64,000 nucleotides of DNA. It comes from Methylococcales bacterium (lineage in GTDB: Bacteria > Pseudomonadota > Gammaproteobacteria > Methylococcales > Methylomonadaceae). Location: positions 2,032,553-2,096,552 of the forward strand of contig JAUZSN010000002.1 in the NCBI GenBank assembly GCA_030949405.1. Direction: 5' to 3'. The notes under the pieces were generated by a model. It had not been told where the DNA came from and did no database searches. It was given only the letters and a program-made list of their open reading frames with translations. Positions 1-7,538 of this stretch are shown here, one piece after another (within the stretch, counting starts at the first letter, position 1; each line of letters opens with the position of its first letter). Made by a program: the position numbers and the translations under genes.

Positions 1-45
1 ATTTTTTTAGTGAGTAAGCAGTATTAATCTCAAGCTTAACTTATG

Positions 46-194
46 GGCTACCAACTTAAGATGGGACACTGTGGAGCGAGGCTTAATCGTTCGTCCTGAG
101 CCTAGTCGAAGGGCAGACGGTTAAGCCGTTCATACTTCGACACGCTCAGCACGAACGGCTTAACCTCAACGTGTCCTGTCTTACGTTGATAGCC
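46..194. repeat. MITE, 149-bp form, with nested palindrome
   Basis: Imperfect palindrome starting GGCTACCAACTTAAG and ending in a diverged complement of it. Its ends match the terminal inverted repeats of the insertion element at 18185-19885. The middle holds a second palindrome built on TTCGACACGCTCAGCACGAA, absent from the 72-bp copies. ACTTAT occurs on both sides (39-44 and 195-200), possibly a decayed target duplication. Confidence 0.85.
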
Positions 195-324
195 ACTTAT
201 TTAGCTCGCTACATTTTGCAAACACTTAATTTTTAGAATGACGGTTATTTCGTTTTAAAGAAAAAAATTAAGTCTAACGATTTTTCTAACATTATTTATT
301 ATTTTAATTCTTAAGGAGGAATCT

Positions 325-666
325 ATGTTCTTAGAAGATATAGATCTTGTTGATTTGATTTTTGAAAGTATAAAAATGACTTTAGTTTTTAGCTTGGTTT
401 TTATTTTATGGCGATCAGGGAAAAAATACCCCGAACTTTCAGGAGGCAGTTGGAACTTAATTTTATTTGGTTTTATTTGTATTGCAACAGGATTGTTGTT
501 GGATTTAAGTGATGAAATCATTAATTATGGGGTCATGGAAATGGTTGACCTTATCGAAACCATCATAGAAGAGGGGATATTAATGCTGGGCTTTGTTCTG
601 GTTACGATTGGTTTTAATAAGTGGTTTGCCTTTGTCGGTCGATTTTTAGGTATTAACCGTACTTAG
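325..666 (+). CDS. Small membrane protein of unknown function
   Basis: A 113-residue protein with about three hydrophobic segments (near residues 15-30, 47-62 and 88-105), so probably an inner-membrane protein. A strong Shine-Dalgarno (AAGGAGGA) lies just upstream of the ATG, which supports translation from this start. Short acidic stretches (DLSDEI, ETIIEE) separate the membrane segments. I recognise no catalytic motif. The layout resembles small membrane modules that accompany signalling proteins, but no kinase or GGDEF domain is attached. It lies alone between a MITE and an oxidoreductase gene on the same strand, 34 bp away. Confidence 0.7.
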   Translation: MFLEDIDLVDLIFESIKMTLVFSLVFILWRSGKKYPELSGGSWNLILFGFICIATGLLLDLSDEIINYGVMEMVDLIETIIEEGILMLGFVLVTIGFNKWFAFVGRFLGINRT

Positions 667-700
667 GTTCTGAAAAATAACGTAATTAAAATAAAATCTT

Positions 701-1720
701 ATGACTGAAAAAAAACACATTCGTTGGGGTATTTTAGGGGCGGCACGCATTAATCAACAACTCATGCCTGCGATCGTTGCCGCGAATCAAAGTCAATTAG
801 TTGCGATAGCGAGTCAACGACCTGGGGCTGCGGCGAAAACCTTAGAAAACTACGCGCCTGAACAAAAAGAGGTGCGTATTTACCCACAACGTGACGCGTT
901 ATTGAACGATGAAACAATCGATGCGGTTTATATTCCTTTAGATAATAAATCTCATGCGGAATGGACATTACGGGCTATTGACGCAGGCAAGCATGTACTC
1001 TGTGAAAAGCCCATCGCCCTTAAAACAGCCGATATAGAGGCCATTGAGCGTGCGGCTAAAAAACAGAATGTTACGGTTATGGAAGGCTTTATGTATCGTT
1101 TCCATCCACAACATTTAAAAGTCAAGGAACTGATTGATTCGGGCGTTATCGGTGATGTTCGCTCCGTTCGTGGCTGTTTTTCATTCATGATGCAGCCCGC
1201 GCGGTTATATCGTCTGGCTGAAACTATTAATAATGGTGGGGGAGCCATGTGGGATATAGGCTGTTATGCCATTCATACCGCGCGTCAGCCCTTTGCTAAT
1301 CATAAACCCTTAGCCGTTACCGCCCTTGCGAAATATGCCGAGAGTGGGGCAGATATGAGCAGCAGTGGTCTCATTGATTATGGTGATGGGCGATATGCTC
1401 ACTTTGATTTTAGTTTTGAACGCGCACGGCGAGCAGAATATGAAATTATTGGGACCAAAGGTGGGATTAAATGTCATAACGTGTGGGCAAAAGCGAATGA
1501 AATTCCAACGATTTCATGGTGGACAGAACACGGTGACCTTGAAGAAGAGCAACTTCCCCAAGCGAATCATTTTCAATTAGAAGTTGAGCATTTTGTGGAC
1601 TGTATTTTGAATAAAAAATCGCCCGCATTATCCTTGGCCGATGCGAAAATAAATTGTCAAATTATTACGGCGGCATTGCAATCGGCAAAAGATGGAAAAA
1701 GAATTAATTTAATAACCTAA
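701..1720 (+). CDS. Gfo/Idh/MocA family NAD(P)-dependent oxidoreductase
   Basis: A 339-residue cytosolic oxidoreductase. The N-terminal Rossmann fold begins with WGILGAARIN (residues 9-18), a glycine-rich dinucleotide site. The family signature CEKPIAL follows near residue 100, whose lysine is the usual catalytic residue, and the C-terminal alpha/beta substrate domain carries GGGAMWDIGCYAIH near 180. Members reduce or oxidise sugars, inositols or related polyols with NAD(P); the substrate cannot be read here. Length is normal for the family. The downstream neighbour is a permease, but a MITE lies between them and there is no overlap, so co-transcription is uncertain. Confidence 0.9.
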   Translation: MTEKKHIRWGILGAARINQQLMPAIVAANQSQLVAIASQRPGAAAKTLENYAPEQKEVRIYPQRDALLNDETIDAVYIPLDNKSHAEWTLRAIDAGKHVLCEKPIALKTADIEAIERAAKKQNVTVMEGFMYRFHPQHLKVKELIDSGVIGDVRSVRGCFSFMMQPARLYRLAETINNGGGAMWDIGCYAIHTARQPFANHKPLAVTALAKYAESGADMSSSGLIDYGDGRYAHFDFSFERARRAEYEIIGTKGGIKCHNVWAKANEIPTISWWTEHGDLEEEQLPQANHFQLEVEHFVDCILNKKSPALSLADAKINCQIITAALQSAKDGKRINLIT

Positions 1721-1777
1721 AGAATATGAATTTAATACCCCCCGAAATTTTTGTTGTCATATTTTATGGCGGTTTGC

Positions 1778-1849
1778 GGCTACCAACTTAAGATGGGACA
1801 CTACGGAGCGAGGCTTAATCGTAACTTGCCCTGTCTTAAGTTGGTAGCC
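1778..1849. repeat. MITE, 72-bp form
   Basis: Short palindromic element with ends GGCTACCAACTTAAG and CTTAAGTTGGTAGCC and the internal string GGAGCGAGGCTTAA shared by other copies. The flanking octamers (CGGTTTGC and CAGCCTGC) agree at five of eight positions, consistent with a decayed 8-bp duplication. It lacks the nested palindrome of the 149-bp form. Confidence 0.88.
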
Positions 1850-1938
1850 CAGCCTGCGTAGAGTGGATTGAGTCAACTCCCCGCAGTGTAAATTTTGGAG
1901 GCTATTAAAACTTAATTCTTTACTGTAGCAAGGATTTA

Positions 1939-2853
1939 ATGATGGCTATAACCTTAACTCAAATTAGCAATAATAAAAAACTATTAGGTAGTTTATATAG
2001 TTTTACGGTGTCATTTACTTTTTGTCTCCATTTTTTTGTTGCCAAAGATGTTTTGCAAACGATTTCACCGATTGTTTTAGGTGGAATGCGCGGGGTATTC
2101 GGAGGATTATTACTTTATGCCATTTATTTTCGCCAAATTAAAGGCCATCTTAATCCTCGTAGTTTAACCCTACTGATCGCCATTGCTTTTTTTGGTTATT
2201 TCATTAATCAAATCCTATTTCTCAATGGGTTAAAGCGGTCTACGCCGTTAAACACCTCAATTATTATGAACATGATCCCTATTGTTGCTGCACTGATTGC
2301 AATGGCATTTAAGGTTGAATCCTTCTCATGGAAAAAAATTGGGGGCAGTATTATAGGGTTTGCAACCCTATTTTTCTTAACGCTTTATACCTCAAAACAT
2401 GATTTAGACGTGGCCAAAACAGGCGATTTATTAATTTTTTCCAGTGTTATCACCTTATGTACAGGCACGATGCTCACCCGTATGTTAGTTAAAACAGGCT
2501 TTCCCTCGCCCATTATTTCCGCTAGCATGTTATTTTTGGGTGGATTAGGTCTATCGTGTTTAGAAATAGATAAACTTTGGACACTGGTGGATTATTCACT
2601 GGCCTCAGATATTAATTTAGCTAAAATTATATTTGAGATTGTAATTTCTACGGCATTTACCTATTTACTGAGCTTTAAGGCTCTAAGCTACTTACCGCCT
2701 AGCCAATCAATGGTGTTTATTTATTTACAACCCCTGATGGTTGCAGGTATTGACTATGTGATTTACAGTAAAATTCCGCCGTTAATACTTATTCCCATTT
2801 TTATAGGGGTTGGAATTTCAACCTATATCGTCATGGCTCAAGAAAGTCATTAG
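1939..2853 (+). CDS. DMT/EamA family permease
   Basis: A 304-residue hydrophobic protein with about ten predicted membrane helices in two EamA-type halves, the architecture of drug/metabolite transporter family permeases. Characteristic features include the early GGMRGVFGGLLLY segment and the LNTSIIMNMIPIVAALIAM segment around residues 110-130. Such proteins export or exchange small metabolites such as amino acids or nucleotide derivatives; the substrate cannot be inferred. Two ATG codons lie in tandem at 1939 and 1942, with an AGGA-like ribosome site upstream. It is monocistronic, followed by about 225 bp without a recognisable gene before proS. Confidence 0.85.
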   Translation: MMAITLTQISNNKKLLGSLYSFTVSFTFCLHFFVAKDVLQTISPIVLGGMRGVFGGLLLYAIYFRQIKGHLNPRSLTLLIAIAFFGYFINQILFLNGLKRSTPLNTSIIMNMIPIVAALIAMAFKVESFSWKKIGGSIIGFATLFFLTLYTSKHDLDVAKTGDLLIFSSVITLCTGTMLTRMLVKTGFPSPIISASMLFLGGLGLSCLEIDKLWTLVDYSLASDINLAKIIFEIVISTAFTYLLSFKALSYLPPSQSMVFIYLQPLMVAGIDYVIYSKIPPLILIPIFIGVGISTYIVMAQESH

Positions 2854-3079
2854 CGAATAAAATGGCATCTTTCATTTTTCAGATTACAGTTTAAATTGGA
2901 GTCCAATAGCTAAAGCTATTTTACGCCACATTATTTTGTAAAAATAAAGTGTAAACTACTTTTGAGCTAAATGAAGGATGGCAATAAAATTTAATTATCC
3001 GTATTTTAAATGCGTTATTATGTTTCCTTATAACTTTAGTCAATTTATTGACTTTTACCTTTCGTCTTAAAAAAATATC

Positions 3080-4792
3080 ATGCGTACCTCACAGTTCCCC
3101 CTAAGTACCGTAAAAGAAACCCCCGCCGATGCTGAAATCGCGAGCCATAAACTGATGATTCGAGCAGGGTTAGTGCGTAAACTTGCCGCAGGACTTTATA
3201 CCTGGCTACCGCTAGGATTGCGAGTTTTACGCAAAGTTGAAAAAATAACCCGCGAAGAAATGGAAAAAGCAGGGGCTTTAGAAGTTTTAATGCCCGCGTT
3301 ACAACCCGCTGAATTATGGCAAGAAACAGGACGTTGGGAACATTACGGCCCTGAGTTGGCTCGATTAAAAGATCGGCATCAACGTGATTTTTGTTTAGGG
3401 CCGACCCACGAAGAAATTATTACGGATTTTGCTCGTCATGAATTAAGAAGTTATAAACAACTTCCCGTTAATTATTACCAAATTCAAACGAAATTTCGAG
3501 ATGAAATTCGCCCACGTTTTGGAATTATGCGTTCGCGTGAATTTATTATGAAAGATGCGTATTCCTTTCATTTAACGCAAGAATCATTACAAGAAACTTA
3601 TGATATTATGCACCAAACTTACCGTACTATTTTTAATCGACTGGGATTAAAATTTCGTGCTGTGATAGCGGATTCAGGTTCAATTGGAGGGGCGATTTCA
3701 CATGAATTTCATGTGTTAGCGGATTCAGGAGAAGATGCGATTGCATTCTCAACTGAAAGTGATTATGCGGCCAATATTGAAAAAGCCGAAGCCTTATTAC
3801 CCGAAGGTCAGCGAGCAGAACCGAGTGCAGAAAAAGAATTAATAGTAACCCCAAACCAGCATACGATTGATGAGGTGAGTCAATTTTTTAATATTTCTCC
3901 TCAACAGTGTTTAAAAACATTAATTGTAAAAGCCGATGATAATCAGTTAATTGCTTTATTGTTGCGTGGCGATCATGAGCTTAATACCCTCAAAGCTGAA
4001 AAAATTAAAGGGGTTGCTTCGCCATTAGAATTTGCGACCGATGCAGAAATTATAGCGGCGTGTGGCTGTAAACCGGGTTCCCTTGGTATTTTTGATTTAG
4101 CCATGCCAATGATTGCAGATCGTAGTGTGACTTTAATGGCAAACTTTGTTTGTGGGGCTAATCAGGAAGGCAAGCATTATAAAAACGTGAATTGGGAACG
4201 CGATATAAAATTACCTGAACAGGTTCAGGATTTGCGCCAAGTGGTTGCAGGGGATTTAAGTCCAGATCATCAAGGAAAATTAACGATTGCGCGTGGCATT
4301 GAAGTCGGACATATTTTTCAGTTAGGCAGTAAATACAGTGAGGCCATGAATGCAGCGGTTATTAATGAATCGGGTAAAAATCAAACCCTCATGATGGGCT
4401 GTTATGGTATTGGGGTTTCACGGATTGTGGCAGCGGCGATTGAGCAAAGTCATGATGAAAAAGGGATATTATGGTCTAATGCGCTGGCTCCCTTTCAAGT
4501 GGCCTTATGCCCGATGAATATGCATAAATCAGTTCGTTTAAAAGAAGCCGCTGAAAAATTATATCAGCAACTTTTAGAGGCGGGAATTGATGTTCTCTTT
4601 GATGACCGTAAGGTACGAGCTGGGTTTATGTTTTCAGATATGGAGTTAATCGGAATTCCACATCGTTTAGTGCTAGGCGATCGTGGATTAGATGCTGAAA
4701 TGGTTGAATACCGTGCTAGAACCGCCTCTGAGAATCAAGATATTCCTTTAAGTGATATTGTTGATTTTTTAAAAAATGAATTAAAAATATAA
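3080..4792 (+). CDS. proS: Prolyl-tRNA synthetase (bacterial type)
   Basis: Charges tRNA-Pro with proline in the cytosol. The 570-residue protein has the class II core: motif 1 around [14 protein letters not shown], motif 2 [17 protein letters not shown] near residues 139-155, and motif 3 [15 protein letters not shown] near 440. A YbaK-type editing insertion lies between motifs 2 and 3 (about residues 230-390), and an anticodon-binding domain ends the protein. This is the bacterial ProS layout at its usual length (E. coli 572). The ATG at 3080 starts the conserved [15 protein letters not shown]. It is apparently monocistronic. Confidence 0.97.
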   Translation: MRTSQFPLSTVKETPADAEIASHKLMIRAGLVRKLAAGLYTWLPLGLRVLRKVEKITREEMEKAGALEVLMPALQPAELWQETGRWEHYGPELARLKDRHQRDFCLGPTHEEIITDFARHELRSYKQLPVNYYQIQTKFRDEIRPRFGIMRSREFIMKDAYSFHLTQESLQETYDIMHQTYRTIFNRLGLKFRAVIADSGSIGGAISHEFHVLADSGEDAIAFSTESDYAANIEKAEALLPEGQRAEPSAEKELIVTPNQHTIDEVSQFFNISPQQCLKTLIVKADDNQLIALLLRGDHELNTLKAEKIKGVASPLEFATDAEIIAACGCKPGSLGIFDLAMPMIADRSVTLMANFVCGANQEGKHYKNVNWERDIKLPEQVQDLRQVVAGDLSPDHQGKLTIARGIEVGHIFQLGSKYSEAMNAAVINESGKNQTLMMGCYGIGVSRIVAAAIEQSHDEKGILWSNALAPFQVALCPMNMHKSVRLKEAAEKLYQQLLEAGIDVLFDDRKVRAGFMFSDMELIGIPHRLVLGDRGLDAEMVEYRARTASENQDIPLSDIVDFLKNELKI

Positions 4793-4832
4793 ATTTAATC
4801 TGTTTTAAATAAACGAATCTTTATCCTCAATA

Positions 4833-4896
4833 GACTACTAACTTAAGACGGGACAAGTTGAGGTTAAGCCTCGCTCCATAGTGTCCCGTTTTAAGC
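4833..4896. repeat. Truncated or diverged MITE copy
   Basis: Begins with a variant of the terminal repeat (GACTACTAACTTAAG) and reaches TGTCCCGTTTTAAG, but the outermost TTGGTAGCC of the other end is lost. The interior (TTGAGGTTAAGCCTCGCTCC) is the reverse complement of the interior of other copies, so it sits in the opposite orientation. Confidence 0.75.
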
Positions 4897-5079
4897 GAAG
4901 CGTCATGCACCAAACGCTGAGAATTCCACTTCATTTTGATTGATAACAACCCTGTTTTTCAAATACCCTATGAATTCCCACTCTGAGAGTAGGAACTAGA
5001 AAACTTGTCGCTCTTGTTAGGTTTTATTTTACCTACCCCATTAATATCATACAACTGGCAGCAATATCTCCCTTATCCT

Positions 5080-5325
5080 CAGTAGGTAGGTACCATCTGC
5101 AAGGGTTAATTTGGAGAGATGGTATCTACGAGCTGGAGAAACGCGAAAACCCCTTGCATTAATAAGGGATTGGGGAAAGATTACCTGAAACAACAAGGAT
5201 TATTTTCATTACGAGATGGCTGGATTAAGTGTCACTACGGTTAGTGAAACGCCCTGTGCGGATCCGCAAACGCAGGGTGTTGTGGGGGGCTGAGGGTGAG
5301 ATACCCTTGGCTACCCGATTATGCT
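5080..5325 (+). mobile_element. Group II intron fossil: 3' end with maturase tail and domains V/VI
   Basis: An open stretch ending at a TAG near 5245 encodes a tail containing YLKQQGLFSLRDGWIKCHYG, which resembles the C-terminus of group II intron reverse transcriptase/maturases. Just after it comes a domain-V-like hairpin in which ACGCCCTG pairs with CAGGGTGT around a GCGG/CCGC upper stem (about 5232-5264). A domain-VI-like hairpin and a terminal CTACCCGAT follow (about 5290-5322). The 5' end and almost the whole reverse transcriptase are missing, so it cannot move. The left boundary is uncertain. The rest of the 4.9-5.08 kb stretch holds nothing I recognise. Confidence 0.65.
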
Positions 5326-5371
5326 TATTTTGACATAATTACAATCAATTTCATGCGATTTCTTATTCTCT

Positions 5372-5791
5372 TCATTTTCTTTGAAATTGAGCGATGACAT
5401 TTTGTTTTATTTTAGTAGACGAATTTCGTGGGTTATATTTAATTTGAACTACCTTTTTTCCCTGTGTGTCAAAATATTTTTCCACATCATGATTATGAGG
5501 TTTTCTACCCCAGTCCTCTCCAATAACAAAAATATCTGCTTTAACTTTCTCACAAATAGACAAGTAATCTAGTTCATGGTAGGGAAGTACAATATCCACA
5601 CAACCAAGTGCTTGAAGCATTTCAATGCGTTGTTCAAGCGGAATAATAGGAATATTAGGTTTATACAGCTTAACTACTTCATCAGAAGCAACACCAACAG
5701 CGACCGTATCACCCAATGTGGCGCAATACTCCAACAAAGCAAGATGACCAACATGCAATAAATCAAAAGTGCCTACCGTATATACAACCAT
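5372..5791 (-). CDS. TagD-like cytidylyltransferase (nucleotidyltransferase fold)
   Basis: A 139-residue protein of the HxGH nucleotidyltransferase superfamily. GTFDLLHVGHL (residues 7-17) carries the HxGH nucleotide-binding motif, and RNSSTK near residue 122 corresponds to the second signature of glycerol-3-phosphate and related cytidylyltransferases. Length fits the TagD type (about 130). Such enzymes activate an alcohol phosphate (glycerol-3-phosphate, or a phosphoethanolamine or phosphocholine-like group) with CTP. The next gene on the same strand, 65 bp upstream, is a CDP-alcohol phosphotransferase, so the pair likely makes a CDP-activated head group and then transfers it. The real substrate is not determinable. 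Confidence 0.82.
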   Translation of the reverse strand: MVVYTVGTFDLLHVGHLALLEYCATLGDTVAVGVASDEVVKLYKPNIPIIPLEQRIEMLQALGCVDIVLPYHELDYLSICEKVKADIFVIGEDWGRKPHNHDVEKYFDTQGKKVVQIKYNPRNSSTKIKQNVIAQFQRK

Positions 5792-5856
5792 TATGCTATT
5801 TAACTCCTAAATTGAAGGGATTTCCATTATTATGTTTCTTAAATTTCTGTTATTTC

Positions 5857-6510
5857 CTATAAAAGTTTCCAGCCATAGATGCTCGTTATTCCAAGCGTAT
5901 AAAAAGCAAGAAGATAAACATTGATTGGGTTACCAGAAAGTTTTGGTGTTTTAATTTGCGATACATTCAAAGCGGCAAGTCCTAAACCACTCATATAAAG
6001 AATGATAGAAAAGACTCCCTGACTAAAAGCACCTTCAAATAAGAATATGAAAACAAGTATTATATTGTTGTTATCAAGAGCTAGTCCTGTGTATTTTGAC
6101 CCACCAGCAAGACCAAACACACTAAAATAACTCAATCTTATTGCACTAGCCGCAAGCATTAAAAAAGCACCTAATAAAAATATAGGTTTAAATTCTCCAT
6201 AGCTTAGTAAAAGAATGGCTGGAGTAACACCATAGCTTACAATATCTATTAATACATCCAGTTGTCCGCCAAAAGCACGGTCGTTACCCGTCCGTCCTTT
6301 CATTCTTCGGGCTATGAGACCATCAGCCCAGTCAAAGGAAACAGCCCAAATCATGCCAATCATTGCAGCGTAGTAAACGCCTAAGATACTGAAGTAAATG
6401 GCTAATATCGTGCAGGCTAATCCTGAAAGTGAACACAGGTTAGGAATATCTTTCACGTAAGAAAGAATGGTAGGCTGTAATTCTTGAGATTCTACTTTAT
6501 CTATAGTCAT
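5857..6510 (-). CDS. CDP-alcohol phosphotransferase, PssA-like membrane enzyme
   Basis: An integral membrane protein of 217 residues from the ATG at 6510; a TTG three codons earlier is less likely. It carries the CDP-alcohol phosphotransferase signature: D60, D63-G64, A67-R68, G81, D85 and D89. The spacing between AR and G is 12 residues rather than the usual 8, an insertion around GRTGND. The following SYGVTPAILL resembles phosphatidylserine synthases. The enzyme would join a CDP-activated partner with an alcohol in the inner membrane. The downstream cytidylyltransferase on the same strand suggests a dedicated two-step head-group pathway. Confidence 0.82.
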   Translation of the reverse strand: MTIDKVESQELQPTILSYVKDIPNLCSLSGLACTILAIYFSILGVYYAAMIGMIWAVSFDWADGLIARRMKGRTGNDRAFGGQLDVLIDIVSYGVTPAILLLSYGEFKPIFLLGAFLMLAASAIRLSYFSVFGLAGGSKYTGLALDNNNIILVFIFLFEGAFSQGVFSIILYMSGLGLAALNVSQIKTPKLSGNPINVYLLAFYTLGITSIYGWKLL

Positions 6511-6689
6511 AGTAACCAAAACTGATAATTATAACATATCTAGGTTACACATAGGTAATAGTGAATATTTTCCTTAAATATCAATGACTTGAATACATGG
6601 AAATAGTGTGTATAATAGCACTCAATATAGAAAATAAATAACAGTTAAATATCCTTACAATAAAATGTCCGAAAAAAAATAATTAAAAA

Positions 6690-6976
6690 GTTAACAGATT
6701 CATTTTCATCAGTGGTATCAGAAAGTGATAAAAGAATTGAAATACCTCACCTTCAATTTGTTGTTCTCATTGTCTTTAATTTTTTTAGGTGATGCTAAAC
6801 AATGCTCTCTTGCAGGCATACGTCGTTCTATAATGGACTCGACGGCTATCTCTATAAGCAGAGGTGCTTTTTGGGAAAGGTTAGCTGGAAATCGTTTAAA
6901 TAAAATAATGCGATTGTTAGTTGAAGAGTTAATGTCTAATACCGTTGGAACAGCTTTATATGATAGTAATATTCTT
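6690..6976 (+). pseudogene. Transposase N-terminal remnant, IS4-like
   Basis: A readable stretch containing CSLAGIRRSIMDST followed by ISRGAFWERLAGNRLNKIMR resembles the N-terminal part of IS4-family transposases. The frame is broken in a T-rich run near 6780: residues before it (SESDKRIEIPHLQ) read in another frame. No catalytic DDE region follows, because the sequence stops at the MITE that begins at 6977. The gene is a fragment and inactive. The family is assigned from remembered motif resemblance only. Confidence 0.6.
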
Positions 6977-7079
6977 GGCTACCAACTTAAAGCGGGACAC
7001 TTTTAACTTCAAGGTTGAATGAAAGTTAATAACCATGCAGTAGTTGAATTTACTGCTGTCCCGCCTTAAGTTGGTAGCC
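6977..7079. repeat. MITE, 103-bp form with unrelated centre
   Basis: Terminal repeats GGCTACCAACTTAAA and CTTAAGTTGGTAGCC match the family, but the middle (about 57 bp) does not share the GAGCGAGGCTTAA core of the other copies. Flanking octamers do not match each other. Together with different gene fragments on each side, this suggests rearrangement at the element. Confidence 0.8.
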
Positions 7080-7135
7080 TCAAGTTCAGTAACAAAATCC
7101 TTTAATTGTGCTTCAAACTCTTCTTTCACGGACAT
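7080..7135 (-). pseudogene. Gene start fragment cut by a MITE
   Basis: Reading leftward from an ATG at 7135, nineteen codons (beginning MSVKEEFEAQLK) run straight into the MITE terminal repeat and continue as element-derived residues. The real remainder of the gene is not seen on the other side of the element, where a transposase remnant lies instead. The original product is unknown. Confidence 0.45.
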
Positions 7136-7288
7136 AAATTTTATATTCACTTATTTTATGGGCAATAGGTAGAATTATACAGTGATTATTTTAGAGTAAA
7201 GTGATTATTCTTGAGGAGCATAACGAGGCTGTAGGAAAACCCTTCCCATAGCAATTTTTCAGTTTTTTTTAAAAAAATAGTTTAGCAA

Positions 7289-7418
7289 GTAGCCCGTATG
7301 AAGCTTGCGTAATACGGGATTTTCGGCACGGTGTTTTCATCGTGTCCATCAATATTATAGCTTTATATGAAACGTTAACGTGGGTTTTTCCGTATTACGC
7401 AAGCTTCATACGGGCTAC
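7289..7418. repeat. Long inverted repeat (REP/MITE-like), 30-bp arms
   Basis: Left arm 7289-7318 (beginning GTAGCCCGTATGAAGC) and right arm 7389-7418 are near-perfect reverse complements around a 70-bp spacer. A partial third unit (CGTATTTCATACGGTCTAC) follows at about 7448-7466. The family differs from the GGCTACC elements. It lies in the 400-bp gap downstream of the dikinase-like gene, with no other recognisable feature there. Confidence 0.8.
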
Positions 7419-7538
7419 ACATCAAATTTTTAAGTGGTATTTCTCGTATTTCATACGGTCTACTTGCTATTCAGCTTAGGTTTGATTACAAATAAATATT
7501 AGAACGCCTAACCTTATCTTAAATGACACACCAAAATT

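Noticed and set aside
4905-4930. ACCAAACGCTGA motif repeated at about 61259
   Set aside because: Twelve bases in two places are too little to call a repeat family.
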